Assembly (NCBI GenBank): GCA_046290435.1
Contig: JBKAGO010000074.1
Span: 100,269-164,268, forward strand
Length of the DNA: 64,000 bases
Direction: 5' to 3'
Origin: CAVQUE01 sp046290435
GTDB taxonomy: Bacteria > Actinomycetota > Acidimicrobiia > Acidimicrobiales > UBA8592
In this document: piece after piece, positions 1 to 7,991 of the stretch
Layout: each line of letters starts with the position of its first letter
How positions within the stretch are numbered: position 1 is the first letter of the stretch
Made by a program: the position numbers and the translations under genes
The notes under the pieces: model-generated
Databases searched by the model: none
The model's input: only the letters and a program-made list of their open reading frames with translations
What the model was told of the DNA's origin: nothing

Positions 1-657
1 GATCCCCGGGTGGTGCAGGCCTGCAAGCTCGCCGTCGACCGCCAACAGCTCATCGACGTGGTGACGTTCGGGAACGCAACACTCGGCAACGACATGCCGA
101 GCCTCGGGTTCGCCGGCTATCCGAGCGATGTTCCCCAGCGCGAACGCGACGTCGAGGAGGCCACCCGGCTCTTCGCCGAGGCGGGCGTCACCGAGTTCAC
201 CATCCGGGCTGCGGACTTCGTACCCGGCATCGTGGCCTCCGCAGAGCTGTTCGCCCAGAATCTCGCCGACTGCGGCGTGACCGCAACCGTCGACGTCGGC
301 GACCCGGCAACCTATTTCAGCGACTTCGCGCAGGTGTTGTCGACGCCATGCCAGTCGTTCTACTTCATCAACCGGCCCGCCATCACCCTGCTGACGAGCT
401 ACACCGGATCATCCAGCCCCTTCAACGTCTTCGGCTCCGGAGATGCCGACTACGACGCTGCCCTCGCCGCAGCGGTCACGACGATCGACCCCACCGAGCG
501 CGAGACACAGCTCGCCGCGTTGCTCGAGACGGTGCGCGACCAGGAAGGCTGGTTGATCTGGGCCTTCGAACAGCAGATCGATGCATCGGTCGAGGGGCTG
601 GAGGGCATCGACATCACCCAGTCCGTCCCCAGCTTCGCGACGGCGACGCTCGGCTGA
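1..657 (+). CDS. ABC transporter solute-binding protein, family 5 (C-terminal part)
   Basis: The open frame runs in from the left edge, so only the last 218 residues are visible and the start is outside the window. The opening residues (DPRVVQACKLAVDRQQLID) match the conserved 'DpRVrqAl..AiDR' segment of the SBP_bac_5 peptide/nickel-binding family, and the end has the usual C-terminal lobe ending in a short hydrophilic tail. The stop codon abuts the GTG of a DppB-type permease at 658, followed by a DppC-type permease and a fused ATPase, so this is the binding protein of that importer. The ligand cannot be read from the sequence. The metal genes downstream make nickel or a metal chelate a reasonable guess. 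Confidence 0.85.
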   Translation, partial: DPRVVQACKLAVDRQQLIDVVTFGNATLGNDMPSLGFAGYPSDVPQRERDVEEATRLFAEAGVTEFTIRAADFVPGIVASAELFAQNLADCGVTATVDVGDPATYFSDFAQVLSTPCQSFYFINRPAITLLTSYTGSSSPFNVFGSGDADYDAALAAAVTTIDPTERETQLAALLETVRDQEGWLIWAFEQQIDASVEGLEGIDITQSVPSFATATLG

Positions 658-1635
658 GTGCCGGTGGGGATCCTCCGCCCGATCGGGATCAGGCTGGCGA
701 TCGCGATCGCCATGGCGATCGCCGCCAGCGCCATGCTGTTCACCGCGGTCGAGGTACTCCCCGGCGATGCCGCCACCACCATCCTCGGACCGAACGCGAC
801 GCCCGAACGGGCAGAGGCCCTGCGGACACAGCTGCGCCTCGACGAACCCGCCCACGAGCGATACGGCCGGTGGCTCGCGGGCGTCGCCTCGGGCGACCTC
901 GGCGAATCGGTCATCTCGGGGCGGTCGGCGTGGGAGACGATCTCGACACCGCTGCGCAACTCCGCCGTGCTCGGCATCGCGGCCATGGCGGCCATGGCGA
1001 TCGCTGCGGTGGCGCTCGGCGTGGCAGCAGGCCACCGCCCGGGGTCGAGCCTCGACCGTGCCCTCACCGCAGGCACGTCGCTTGCGGCGTCGGTGCCGGA
1101 CTTCGTGCTGGGCACCCTCCTCGTGGCGGTCCTGGCGTCATGGCTCGACCTGCTCCCTGCCGTCTCGCTGGTCGGGCCGGGGGCAGCACCATGGGACGAG
1201 CCTGCGATCCTGCTGCTCCCGGTCGCCACCATGACCCTCGTCGGCGGTGCCTACGGCGCCCGACTGGTCCGAGCGGTGGTGGCCGACGCCTCGCAGTCCG
1301 CACATGTCGAGTCGGCCCGCTTGGCGGGCCTCGCCGAGTCACGCGTGCTGTCACGCCATCTACTGCCAGGCGTTGCCGGGCCCATCGCCCAGGTCCTCGC
1401 CGCGATGGTGCCGTTCGTCGTGGGCGGCACCATCGTCGTCGAGCGCCTGTTCGGCTACCCCGGGCTCGGCTCCGCGTTCGTCGCGCAGCTCGCAGCTCGT
1501 GACGTCGTGGTCGTCGAGGCGATCGGCCTGCTGCTGACAGCGGTGGTGATCGTCGCGTTGTTCACCGCCGATTCGATCGGGGTGCTCACCGATCCCCGGC
1601 GGCGGGCGAAGCGCGATCGGCCCCGACCCACATGA
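658..1635 (+). CDS. ABC transporter permease, DppB/NikB type
   Basis: A 325-residue inner-membrane permease. It has an N-terminal membrane segment (residues about 5-27), a periplasmic loop with the family's 'GDLGESVISGR' segment, and several more membrane helices. The EAA-type cytoplasmic loop (ESARLAGLAESRVLSRHLLP, about residues 217-236) contacts the ATPase. The GTG start directly follows the upstream stop, and the stop overlaps the ATG of the next permease (ATGA at 1632-1635), so the three genes are translationally coupled. It pairs with the DppC-type protein to form the channel of a peptide/nickel-family importer. Substrate is unknown. Confidence 0.9.
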   Translation: MPVGILRPIGIRLAIAIAMAIAASAMLFTAVEVLPGDAATTILGPNATPERAEALRTQLRLDEPAHERYGRWLAGVASGDLGESVISGRSAWETISTPLRNSAVLGIAAMAAMAIAAVALGVAAGHRPGSSLDRALTAGTSLAASVPDFVLGTLLVAVLASWLDLLPAVSLVGPGAAPWDEPAILLLPVATMTLVGGAYGARLVRAVVADASQSAHVESARLAGLAESRVLSRHLLPGVAGPIAQVLAAMVPFVVGGTIVVERLFGYPGLGSAFVAQLAARDVVVVEAIGLLLTAVVIVALFTADSIGVLTDPRRRAKRDRPRPT

Positions 1636-2435
1636 GTGCCTCGTCGCAGGAGCGGGTTCGGCGGTCGTCGGTGGTCGCCTCGGTCGTCCTCGGTGCGGCC
1701 GTGGCCGTGGCGGTTCTCGGTCCCTGGCTGGCACCACACGACCCCGGCCGGACACTCGGGCGACCCTATGACGTCGACGGTGTCGGCTGGCTCGGCACCG
1801 AGGTGCTCGGTCGTGACGTGTGGTCCCGCCTGCTGCACGGTGGGCGTCCGTTGGTGGTCGTGCCCATCCTCATCACGGTGGCGTCGACGCTCGTCGGCAC
1901 GGCGATCGGCGTGACGATGGCCGCCTCGCGTTCAGCCGGTCGGGTGCTGCGGACCATCGACCTCTTCGCGGTGATCCCGCCGCTCGTGGTGCTCCTCGTC
2001 CTGCTGTACCGGTTCGGTGCGTCGGCGCTCGTGATCGGCCTGTCCGTCATCGTGTCGAGCGCGCCCTTCGTGGCCCGCTACATGCGGGCCGCGGCCACGC
2101 CGGTGCTGGACTCGGGATGGGTGCAGCAGGCCCGTCTGCTCGGCGACACACGGCGGGTGATCATGTGGCGCGACGTCGTCCCCAACATCGCCGGTCCCAT
2201 GTTGGCCGACTCGGCCCTGCGCCTCGGCGGCACCTTCGCCGTCGTGGCGGCCGCGAGCTTCCTCGGTTTCGGGCCGTCCCGGAGCGCCGACTGGGCCGTG
2301 ATGGTCGACGAGAACCTCTCCGGCATCGAGCTCAACGCGCTCGCCGTCGCCGCCCCCGCCATCGCGATCGCCTCGCTGACCGTGCCGCTCAACATCCTCG
2401 GCGACCGTCTCGCTGCGAAGCTGGCGCGACCATGA
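1632..2435 (+). CDS. ABC transporter permease, DppC/NikC type
   Basis: A 267-residue second permease of the same importer. An N-terminal helix (about residues 14-36) is followed by the family's 'LGTEVLGRDVWSRLLHGGR' segment, which is the typical 'GTD..GRDv.SRll.G.r' signature of DppC proteins. The permease core follows, with an EAA loop near 'DSGWVQQARLLGDTRRVIMWRDVVPN'-like residues 158-183. It overlaps both neighbours by 4 nt (ATGA). It is at the short end for DppC proteins but complete. Confidence 0.9.
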   Translation: MSASSQERVRRSSVVASVVLGAAVAVAVLGPWLAPHDPGRTLGRPYDVDGVGWLGTEVLGRDVWSRLLHGGRPLVVVPILITVASTLVGTAIGVTMAASRSAGRVLRTIDLFAVIPPLVVLLVLLYRFGASALVIGLSVIVSSAPFVARYMRAAATPVLDSGWVQQARLLGDTRRVIMWRDVVPNIAGPMLADSALRLGGTFAVVAAASFLGFGPSRSADWAVMVDENLSGIELNALAVAAPAIAIASLTVPLNILGDRLAAKLARP

Positions 2436-4120
2436 CAACCGACGGGGAGCCGATCGTGGAGGTTCGCGGGCTCGACGTCGCGACGGCCGACGGACGACCG
2501 ATCCTGAGCGGTATCGACCTCGCCATCGGTCGCCACCGCATCGTCGGCGTCATCGGCGAGTCCGGCTCGGGCAAGTCGACCCTGGTCCGGTGCCTGCTCG
2601 GGGCCGCCGCACCGGGACTCCGGGTCAACGGCTCGGTGTCGGTGCGGCGTGGGACATCGACCCTCGACCTGTTCGACGCCCCCCGGTCCGCCGTCCGTGC
2701 CGTGCGCTCGGACACCATCGCGATGCTGGCCCAGAACCCGGCGGCCTCCCTGACGCCGACGATGCGCATCGGCGCGGCGATCGCCGAGCGGTTCCCGCGA
2801 GGCGACCGGGCCACCGCCTCGCAGCGGGCTGCGGCGCTGCTCGAGTCGGTGCAGCTGCCTGGAGACCGGTCGTTCCTGCGGCGCTACCCCCACGAGCTGT
2901 CAGGAGGTCAGGCCCAGCGGGTCGCCCTGGCGCGCGCGCTCGCAGGCGAACCCGACGTGCTCCTGCTCGACGAGCCCACCACCGGCCTCGACGTCGTGAT
3001 ACAGGCCGCCGTGCTCGACGAGCTCGAGCGCCAACAGCTCCGGACGCCCAGGGCGCTGCTGATCGTCTCGCACGACCTCGCCGTCGTCGCGCGACTCGCC
3101 CACGAGGTCGTCGTGATGCGCAACGGCGTCATCGTCGAGGCTGGCCGGCGCGACGCGGTGCTGTCGCGACCCGCCCACGAGTACACCTGCGCCCTGGTGG
3201 AGGCCTGCCCGGACCACCAGCTCCAGGGACGCCGTCGCGACGCCCCTCCCGACCTCGACGGGCAGGCACGGCCACCGGGCATCGCCGTCCGAGCGCTGGC
3301 GGCTACGGATCTGCGGGTCACCCATCCGACCGCGTCGGGCGCTCCGGTGGTGGCCGTGGACGGTGTCTCCATCGACGTGGACCGCGGCGAGTGCGTCGCC
3401 GTGGTGGGAGCCTCGGGCTCGGGCAAGTCGACCCTCGCCCGGTCGTTGGTGGGCCTCCATCCCCTCGAGGCCGGGTGGGTGACGCTCGGAGAACGGGTGC
3501 TCCCGGCAGCGCTCGGCAGGCGGGCGCAGAGCGATCGTTGGTCGATTCAGCTGATCCCCCAGGATCCGGGCGGTTCGCTCAATCCGCGGCGACGCGTCGG
3601 CCGGATCGTCGCCGATGTCGTGCGGCGACGCCGACCCGATGCCGATGCCGATGCTGCGGCCAGGCAGCTGTTCGCATCCGTCGGCCTCGACCCGTCGGTC
3701 GCCGAGCGCCGACGCACCACGTTGAGCGGCGGCGAGTGCCAGCGCGTGGCCATCGCCCGCGCCCTGGCGGCCGAGCCCGACGTCCTGATCTGCGACGAGA
3801 TCACCTCGGCCCTCGACGTCTCGGTCCAGGCCGAGGTGATCGACCTGTTGCGGTCACTGATCGACGAGCGCGATCTGGGCGTGCTGTTCATCACCCACGA
3901 TCTGGGAGTGATGGAGCGGATCGCCGACCGGGTGGTGGTGCTGGCAGGGGGCCGGGTGGTCGAGACCGGCACGGTCGAGCAGGTGTTGGGCTGCCCCACT
4001 CATCCCGCGACCAGACAGCTGCTCGCCGCCTCACCGTCACTCAGCCGCGAGCTGTCCCGACCCCCGCTCGGCGACGCCCCCACGCCCGCGGCGGTCGGCC
4101 AGCGGCCTCTGCCAGGGTGA
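2432..4120 (+). CDS. Fused double ATP-binding protein of the peptide/nickel-type ABC importer (DppD-DppF fusion)
   Basis: ATG at 2432 overlaps the upstream stop, giving 562 residues. The open frame continues further upstream, but that part is shadow coding. Two complete ABC ATPase domains lie in tandem. Domain 1 has Walker A GESGSGKST (about residues 36-44), signature LSGGQAQRVALARAL and Walker B VLLLDEP. Domain 2 (from about residue 290) has Walker A GASGSGKST, signature LSGGECQRVAIARAL and Walker B VLICDEI. Most importers encode DppD and DppF separately. The fused form occurs twice in this window (also 46977-48992). It powers the permeases encoded just upstream. Confidence 0.92.
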   Translation: MTTDGEPIVEVRGLDVATADGRPILSGIDLAIGRHRIVGVIGESGSGKSTLVRCLLGAAAPGLRVNGSVSVRRGTSTLDLFDAPRSAVRAVRSDTIAMLAQNPAASLTPTMRIGAAIAERFPRGDRATASQRAAALLESVQLPGDRSFLRRYPHELSGGQAQRVALARALAGEPDVLLLDEPTTGLDVVIQAAVLDELERQQLRTPRALLIVSHDLAVVARLAHEVVVMRNGVIVEAGRRDAVLSRPAHEYTCALVEACPDHQLQGRRRDAPPDLDGQARPPGIAVRALAATDLRVTHPTASGAPVVAVDGVSIDVDRGECVAVVGASGSGKSTLARSLVGLHPLEAGWVTLGERVLPAALGRRAQSDRWSIQLIPQDPGGSLNPRRRVGRIVADVVRRRRPDADADAAARQLFASVGLDPSVAERRRTTLSGGECQRVAIARALAAEPDVLICDEITSALDVSVQAEVIDLLRSLIDERDLGVLFITHDLGVMERIADRVVVLAGGRVVETGTVEQVLGCPTHPATRQLLAASPSLSRELSRPPLGDAPTPAAVGQRPLPG

Positions 4121-4143
4121 CCGCCGTGCGGTGTCCGGACCGG

Positions 4144-4157
4144 TAGGGTCGGGCCTC
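4144..4157 (+). promoter_or_regulatory. Candidate -10 box for a leaderless Fur-family gene
   Basis: TAGGGT at 4144-4149 fits the actinobacterial TANNNT -10 pattern and lies 8 nt before the ATG at 4158. No Shine-Dalgarno sequence is visible in that gap, so transcription would begin at or just before the start codon. This would give the regulator its own promoter despite the short gap after the ATPase gene. Confidence 0.4.
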
Positions 4158-4601
4158 ATGGGGATCGATGTCGCCGAGGTCCACGACCTGATCTCGGGTC
4201 GGATGCGGGAGTCGGGGCAGCTCTACACCAAGGGCCGCCGCCAGCTGGTCGAGCTGCTCGCGGGCACCGGGCGTCCGGCGACCATCGCCGAGCTGCTCGA
4301 CGCCGGGCCCCGGCTGACGCAGAGCTCGTTGTACCGCAACATGGTCGATCTCGAGTCGGTCGGCATCGTGCAACGCGTCGTGGGAACCGACGATCTGACC
4401 CGCTTCGAACTGTCCGAGGAGATCATCGGGCATCACCACCACGTCATCTGCACCGAGTGCGGCGCGGTGGACGACTTCGTGGTGCCGGCGCGTGCCGAAC
4501 GGGCGCTCGATGCGGCAATAGCCAAGGCGCTCGAGGGCACCGGGTTCGAGCCGACTGCGCATCGACTCGACGTGCTGGGCGTCTGCGCCGACTGCTCCTG
4601 A
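4158..4601 (+). CDS. Fur-family metal-responsive repressor (Fur/Zur type)
   Basis: 147 residues from ATG 4158; a GTG at 4131 is possible but would precede the likely promoter. The N-terminal winged helix includes 'LTQSSLYRNMVDLESVGIV', matching the Fur recognition region. The central 'GHHHHVICTECG' and the C-terminal CADC supply the His cluster and two CxxC pairs that bind structural zinc. Length is typical. Fur-family proteins repress metal-uptake genes when loaded with Fe, Zn, Ni or Mn; the sequence does not tell which. It sits between two importers, and a candidate palindromic operator precedes the FecCD permease gene (4690-4706), so it probably controls that operon. Confidence 0.9.
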   Translation: MGIDVAEVHDLISGRMRESGQLYTKGRRQLVELLAGTGRPATIAELLDAGPRLTQSSLYRNMVDLESVGIVQRVVGTDDLTRFELSEEIIGHHHHVICTECGAVDDFVVPARAERALDAAIAKALEGTGFEPTAHRLDVLGVCADCS

Positions 4602-4689
4602 GCCAGCTCCCGGGCACGAGATCGGCCCGCGCGACCTGCTGCACCCCTCGCCCGAACCGGGAGGGCGACGCGCGCGGGCGCGGAGTTTC

Positions 4690-4706
4690 GGAATGAGTCC
4701 TATTCC
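4690..4706. promoter_or_regulatory. Candidate Fur-family operator upstream of the FecCD operon
   Basis: GGAATGAGTCCTATTCC is a 17-bp imperfect palindrome with 5-bp perfect arms (GGAAT/ATTCC) and one more symmetric G/C pair inside. It is AT-rich for this genome and lies immediately upstream of the TAGCGT -10 candidate at 4709-4714. Size, symmetry and position suit a Fur-family repressor site, and the Fur-family gene ends less than 100 bp upstream. No second copy was found in the window. Confidence 0.45.
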
Positions 4707-4708
4707 TG

Positions 4709-4720
4709 TAGCGTGAGGGT
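4709..4720 (+). promoter_or_regulatory. Candidate -10 box for the leaderless FecCD permease gene
   Basis: TAGCGT (4709-4714) fits TANNNT and is 6 nt from the GTG at 4721, predicting a start site at or next to the start codon. No ribosome-binding site is visible. It directly adjoins the palindrome at 4690-4706, so a bound repressor would block it. Confidence 0.4.
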
Positions 4721-5878
4721 GTGCGCTCACCCACACCACCCGTCATCGCCCCGCCGAGCGTCACACCCCGCCACCTGCCCAGCAGATCCGTCAACGGCCG
4801 CACCGCCGTGCCCGTCTGCCTCGAACGCTCCACAGGGCTCCTGGCGCGCTCCACCACGCCGGCGCTCATCGCCATCAGCCTCGTCGCACTGGGCGCGTCG
4901 ATCGTGTTCGGCGTTGCGATCGGATCGGTGCCGATCGCCCCCGCCACGGTGTGGGAGATCATCGTCCACGAACTGACCGGCAGGGGCGACACCGATGCAG
5001 CGCGGAACCTCCGTCAGATCGTGTGGGACCTGCGACTACCCCGCGTGCTCCTGGCCGGCCTCGTCGGCGCCGGGCTGGCCGTCAGCGGGGTCACCATCCA
5101 GGCGCTCGTGCGCAACCCGATCGCCGACCCCTACGTCCTGGGGGTGTCGTCGGGCGCCTCGGTGGGCGCGGCCCTGGTGCTGGTGTTCGGGGTGGGCAGC
5201 GGACTCGGCGGGGCCGCCCTGTCGGTCACCGCCTTCGCCACCGCCATGGGCTCGATGCTCATCGTGTACGCCGTCGCCCAACGCAACGGGCACATCGATC
5301 CGCTGCGGCTCATCCTGAGCGGGGTCGTCGTCGGAACGATGTTCGCCGCGCTCACGAGCTTCCTCGTCTTCAGCGGTGATCCCCGCGCTGCGCAACAGGT
5401 GCTCTTCTGGCTGCTCGGCAGCTTCGGCCGAGCGCGCTGGTCGAACCTGCTGATCCCTGCGGTCGTGCTGTTCCTCGCACTCGCAGCCATCGGACGCCGA
5501 GCGCGCGAGCTCGACGCGCTCCTCACCGGCGACGATGCGGCCACCAGCCTCGGCGTTGCCGTGGGACGCCTCCGCATCGAACTGTTCGTGATCACTGCTG
5601 CACTCACCGCCGTGATGGTCGCCGTCAGCGGCGCAGTCGGCTTCGTCGGCCTCATCGTGCCCCATGTCGCCCGCCTCCTCGTGGGATCGCGCCACCGTCC
5701 GCTCCTGCCGGTCGCAGCGTTGCTCGGTGCGGTGTTCATGATCTGGGTGGACGTCGCCGCCAGGACGCTGGCATCACCGCAGGAGGTCCCGGTCGGGATC
5801 CTGACCGCGATGACCGGCGGGCCCGTCTTCCTCGCTCTGTCCTGGTACCGGGACCGCACGAGCGGGGTGGTCCGATGA
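4721..5878 (+). CDS. FecCD-family ABC permease (iron/B12/metallophore type)
   Basis: 385 residues from GTG. A hydrophilic extension of about 45 residues precedes the first membrane helix. The rest has the FecCD pattern: 'GLRLPRVLLAG'-like start (DLRLPRVLLAGLVGAGLAVS), 'NPIADPYVLGVSSGAS', multiple helices, and 'GLIVPHVARLLVGSRHR' near the C-terminus. It forms the homodimeric channel of a siderophore/heme/cobalamin-type importer. It overlaps the ATPase gene by 4 nt (ATGA). The N-terminal extension is longer than usual, but the promoter position supports this start. Confidence 0.92.
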   Translation: MRSPTPPVIAPPSVTPRHLPSRSVNGRTAVPVCLERSTGLLARSTTPALIAISLVALGASIVFGVAIGSVPIAPATVWEIIVHELTGRGDTDAARNLRQIVWDLRLPRVLLAGLVGAGLAVSGVTIQALVRNPIADPYVLGVSSGASVGAALVLVFGVGSGLGGAALSVTAFATAMGSMLIVYAVAQRNGHIDPLRLILSGVVVGTMFAALTSFLVFSGDPRAAQQVLFWLLGSFGRARWSNLLIPAVVLFLALAAIGRRARELDALLTGDDAATSLGVAVGRLRIELFVITAALTAVMVAVSGAVGFVGLIVPHVARLLVGSRHRPLLPVAALLGAVFMIWVDVAARTLASPQEVPVGILTAMTGGPVFLALSWYRDRTSGVVR

Positions 5879-6732
5879 GCCGGCTCGACCTGGTCGGCGT
5901 GTCCATCGACGTGGGCGCCCGTCGGTTGATCGACCGGATCGACCTCGGCGTCGACGATGGCCGCTTCATCGGTCTGGTCGGCCCCAACGGCAGCGGGAAG
6001 ACGACGCTGTTGAAGGCGATCCACCGGATCACGACGCCGGTCGACGGTTCCATCCTGGTCGATGGCCGGGACGTGGCGTCCATGCGCGCACGAGAGCTCG
6101 CCCGCCAGATCGCCGTCGTCGCCCAGGAGACCCCGCTCGACATCGACCTCACCGTCGCCGAGGTCGTCATGCTCGGCCGGCTCCCGCATCAAGGACCCTT
6201 CGCCCGGACATCGGAAGACGACCGGGCAGTGGTCATCGACGCGCTCGAACGCGCCGACATCACCCACCTGGCCGAGCGCCCGTGGCGGACCCTCTCGGGA
6301 GGCGAGAAGCAGCGGGTGCTCCTCGCCCGGGCACTGACCCAACAGGGTCGCCTCCTCGTCCTCGACGAGGCGACCAACCATCTCGATGTCCGACATCAGC
6401 TCGATCTGCTCGCCCTGGTGCGCTCGCTCGGCACCACGACGATCGCAGCGCTGCACGACCTGAACCTCGCCGCCGAGTTCTGCGACGAGATCGTCGTCAT
6501 CTCCGACGGGCGCCTCGTTGCGTGCGGGCCACCGGCGGAGGTTCTTGTGCGCGAGGTGATCACCCCCGTGTTCGGCGTCGACGTCGAGCCGGTCCGCCAC
6601 ACCCGCACCGGAGCGGTCCGTCTCCTCTTCTCGGTCACAGCACCCTCCTGCGTCGAGGCACCACCCGCTGTCGGCCCGAGCCGACTACCCGCCGCCCGAT
6701 CCCGTCGAGCCCGAACCCCTCAGGAGCATCCC
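5875..6732 (+). CDS. FecE-family ABC ATPase with no stop codon before the next gene
   Basis: The ATPase covers about 255 residues: Walker A GPNGSGKTT (about residues 37-45), signature LSGGEKQRVLLARAL, Walker B LLVLDEATNHLD and the switch His in 'ALHDLNLAAEF'. It matches FecE/BtuD-type subunits in length up to 'TGAVRLLFSV'. After that the frame does not stop. It continues through about 30 low-complexity residues into the lipoprotein gene that starts at 6733 in the same frame. The end given here is only the codon before that start; the full frame runs to 7887. The +1 frame has a TGA at 6734-6736, which would give the GTGA overlap usual in this genome, so a one-base indel is a plausible explanation. 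Confidence 0.85.
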
Positions 6733-7887
6733 GTGAAGCAACCTCGATACCGCCGACTGTTCGCAGCGATCGGCCTCAGTCTCGTGCTGCTCACCGCCGC
6801 ATGCGGCGACGACGAACCGGCCGACACCGCCGATGCGGCGGAGGCCACGGCAACCGGCGACGAAACTGCCGCGATCGGCTCCGATCTACCACCGGTCACC
6901 GCCGACTTCAGCTGGCCCGACACCGACCCGCCGGCCGGCCACTACCCCGTCACCGTCGAGTCGTGCGGCGAGCCCGTCACCTTCGACCAGGCACCCACCC
7001 GCGCTGTCGTCAACGACGACAACATGGTCGAGCTCATGTTCGCGCTCGGCCTCACCAACCACATGGCGGCCTACGCCGCAGCCGGGCCGCGTCTGCGGCT
7101 GGCGGCGTTCGCCGACGACTACGCCGCCGTGGACTACCTGGGAGACGACTACTTCTCGCTCGAACCGGTGCTCGGTGCCGATCCCGACTTCGTCTTCTCG
7201 GGGTGGAACTACGGCTTCGACGCCGACGGCGTCAATCCCGAGGGGCTCGCCGATCTCGGCATCGCCAGCTACGTGCTGGCCGAATCGTGCCGTCGCGTCG
7301 ACGACAGCCTCGCCCCCGCGACCATCGACGAGTGGTACGGCGACGTGCGGGCGATCGGCGACATCTTCGGGGTACCCGACCGCGCCGAGGCCCTCATCGC
7401 CCACTGGGAGCAGCGCCTGGCCGTCGTCGAATCCCGTATCCCCGACGACGCAGTTCCGGTCCCGGTGTTCAGCTACGGCTGGGGCCAGGATGCCCCCGGC
7501 GGCGGCCTCGGCCTGACCATCGTGCCCGAGCTCTACCGCCGCGCCGGCGCGGTGAACGTGTTCGAGGACCTGCTCGAGATGTGGGGAACGGTCTCCTGGG
7601 AGGACTTCGTCCAGTCCGCGCCCGAGATGATCGTGGTCACCGACTACGGCACCGCCGGCGACGGCCAGACCGGCGAGCAGAAGATCGCCTTCCTGTCGAC
7701 CGTCGACGGCGTGGACACGGTGCCGGCCGTCGCCGAGGGCCGCTATCTCGTGCTCCCCCAGGAGGCGGTCAATCCCGGCATTCGCATCGTCGACGGCATC
7801 GAGGCCCTCGCCGCGGAGCTGTATCCCGAGGAGTTCGCCGACCTCGTCGGCACCGACGGGTTCGGGCTCGCTCCCACCTCCGACTGA
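6733..7887 (+). CDS. Metallophore/B12-type ABC substrate-binding lipoprotein
   Basis: GTG at 6733 with AGGAG at 6722-6726 gives 384 residues. The signal peptide ends in a lipobox (LLTAACGDD), so the mature protein is a membrane-anchored lipoprotein, followed by a short acidic linker. The remainder resembles the FecB/BtuF periplasmic-binding fold: 'PTRAVVNDDNMVELMFALGL', 'DYLGDDYFSLEPVLGADPDF', and a long connecting helix in the middle. It is in frame with the ATPase upstream; the signal peptide and ribosome-binding site argue that it is made separately. Ligand is probably a chelated metal or corrinoid, inferred from family and neighbours. Confidence 0.88.
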   Translation: MKQPRYRRLFAAIGLSLVLLTAACGDDEPADTADAAEATATGDETAAIGSDLPPVTADFSWPDTDPPAGHYPVTVESCGEPVTFDQAPTRAVVNDDNMVELMFALGLTNHMAAYAAAGPRLRLAAFADDYAAVDYLGDDYFSLEPVLGADPDFVFSGWNYGFDADGVNPEGLADLGIASYVLAESCRRVDDSLAPATIDEWYGDVRAIGDIFGVPDRAEALIAHWEQRLAVVESRIPDDAVPVPVFSYGWGQDAPGGGLGLTIVPELYRRAGAVNVFEDLLEMWGTVSWEDFVQSAPEMIVVTDYGTAGDGQTGEQKIAFLSTVDGVDTVPAVAEGRYLVLPQEAVNPGIRIVDGIEALAAELYPEEFADLVGTDGFGLAPTSD

Positions 7888-7991
7888 CACCACCAGCACC
7901 TCGGCCCCGATCACACGTCGCGAGGCAACGGGGTGGGAGCTCTGCGGCATCGCCCGGGAACCGAACAAGGTCCTGGAACGACCAGGAGGAC

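Noticed and set aside
6282..7991. Upstream extension of the PCu(A)C chaperone frame (913 codons in all)
   Set aside because: The first 570 codons are the shadow of the ATPase and lipoprotein genes. The real start, with AGGAGGA and a signal peptide, is at 7992.
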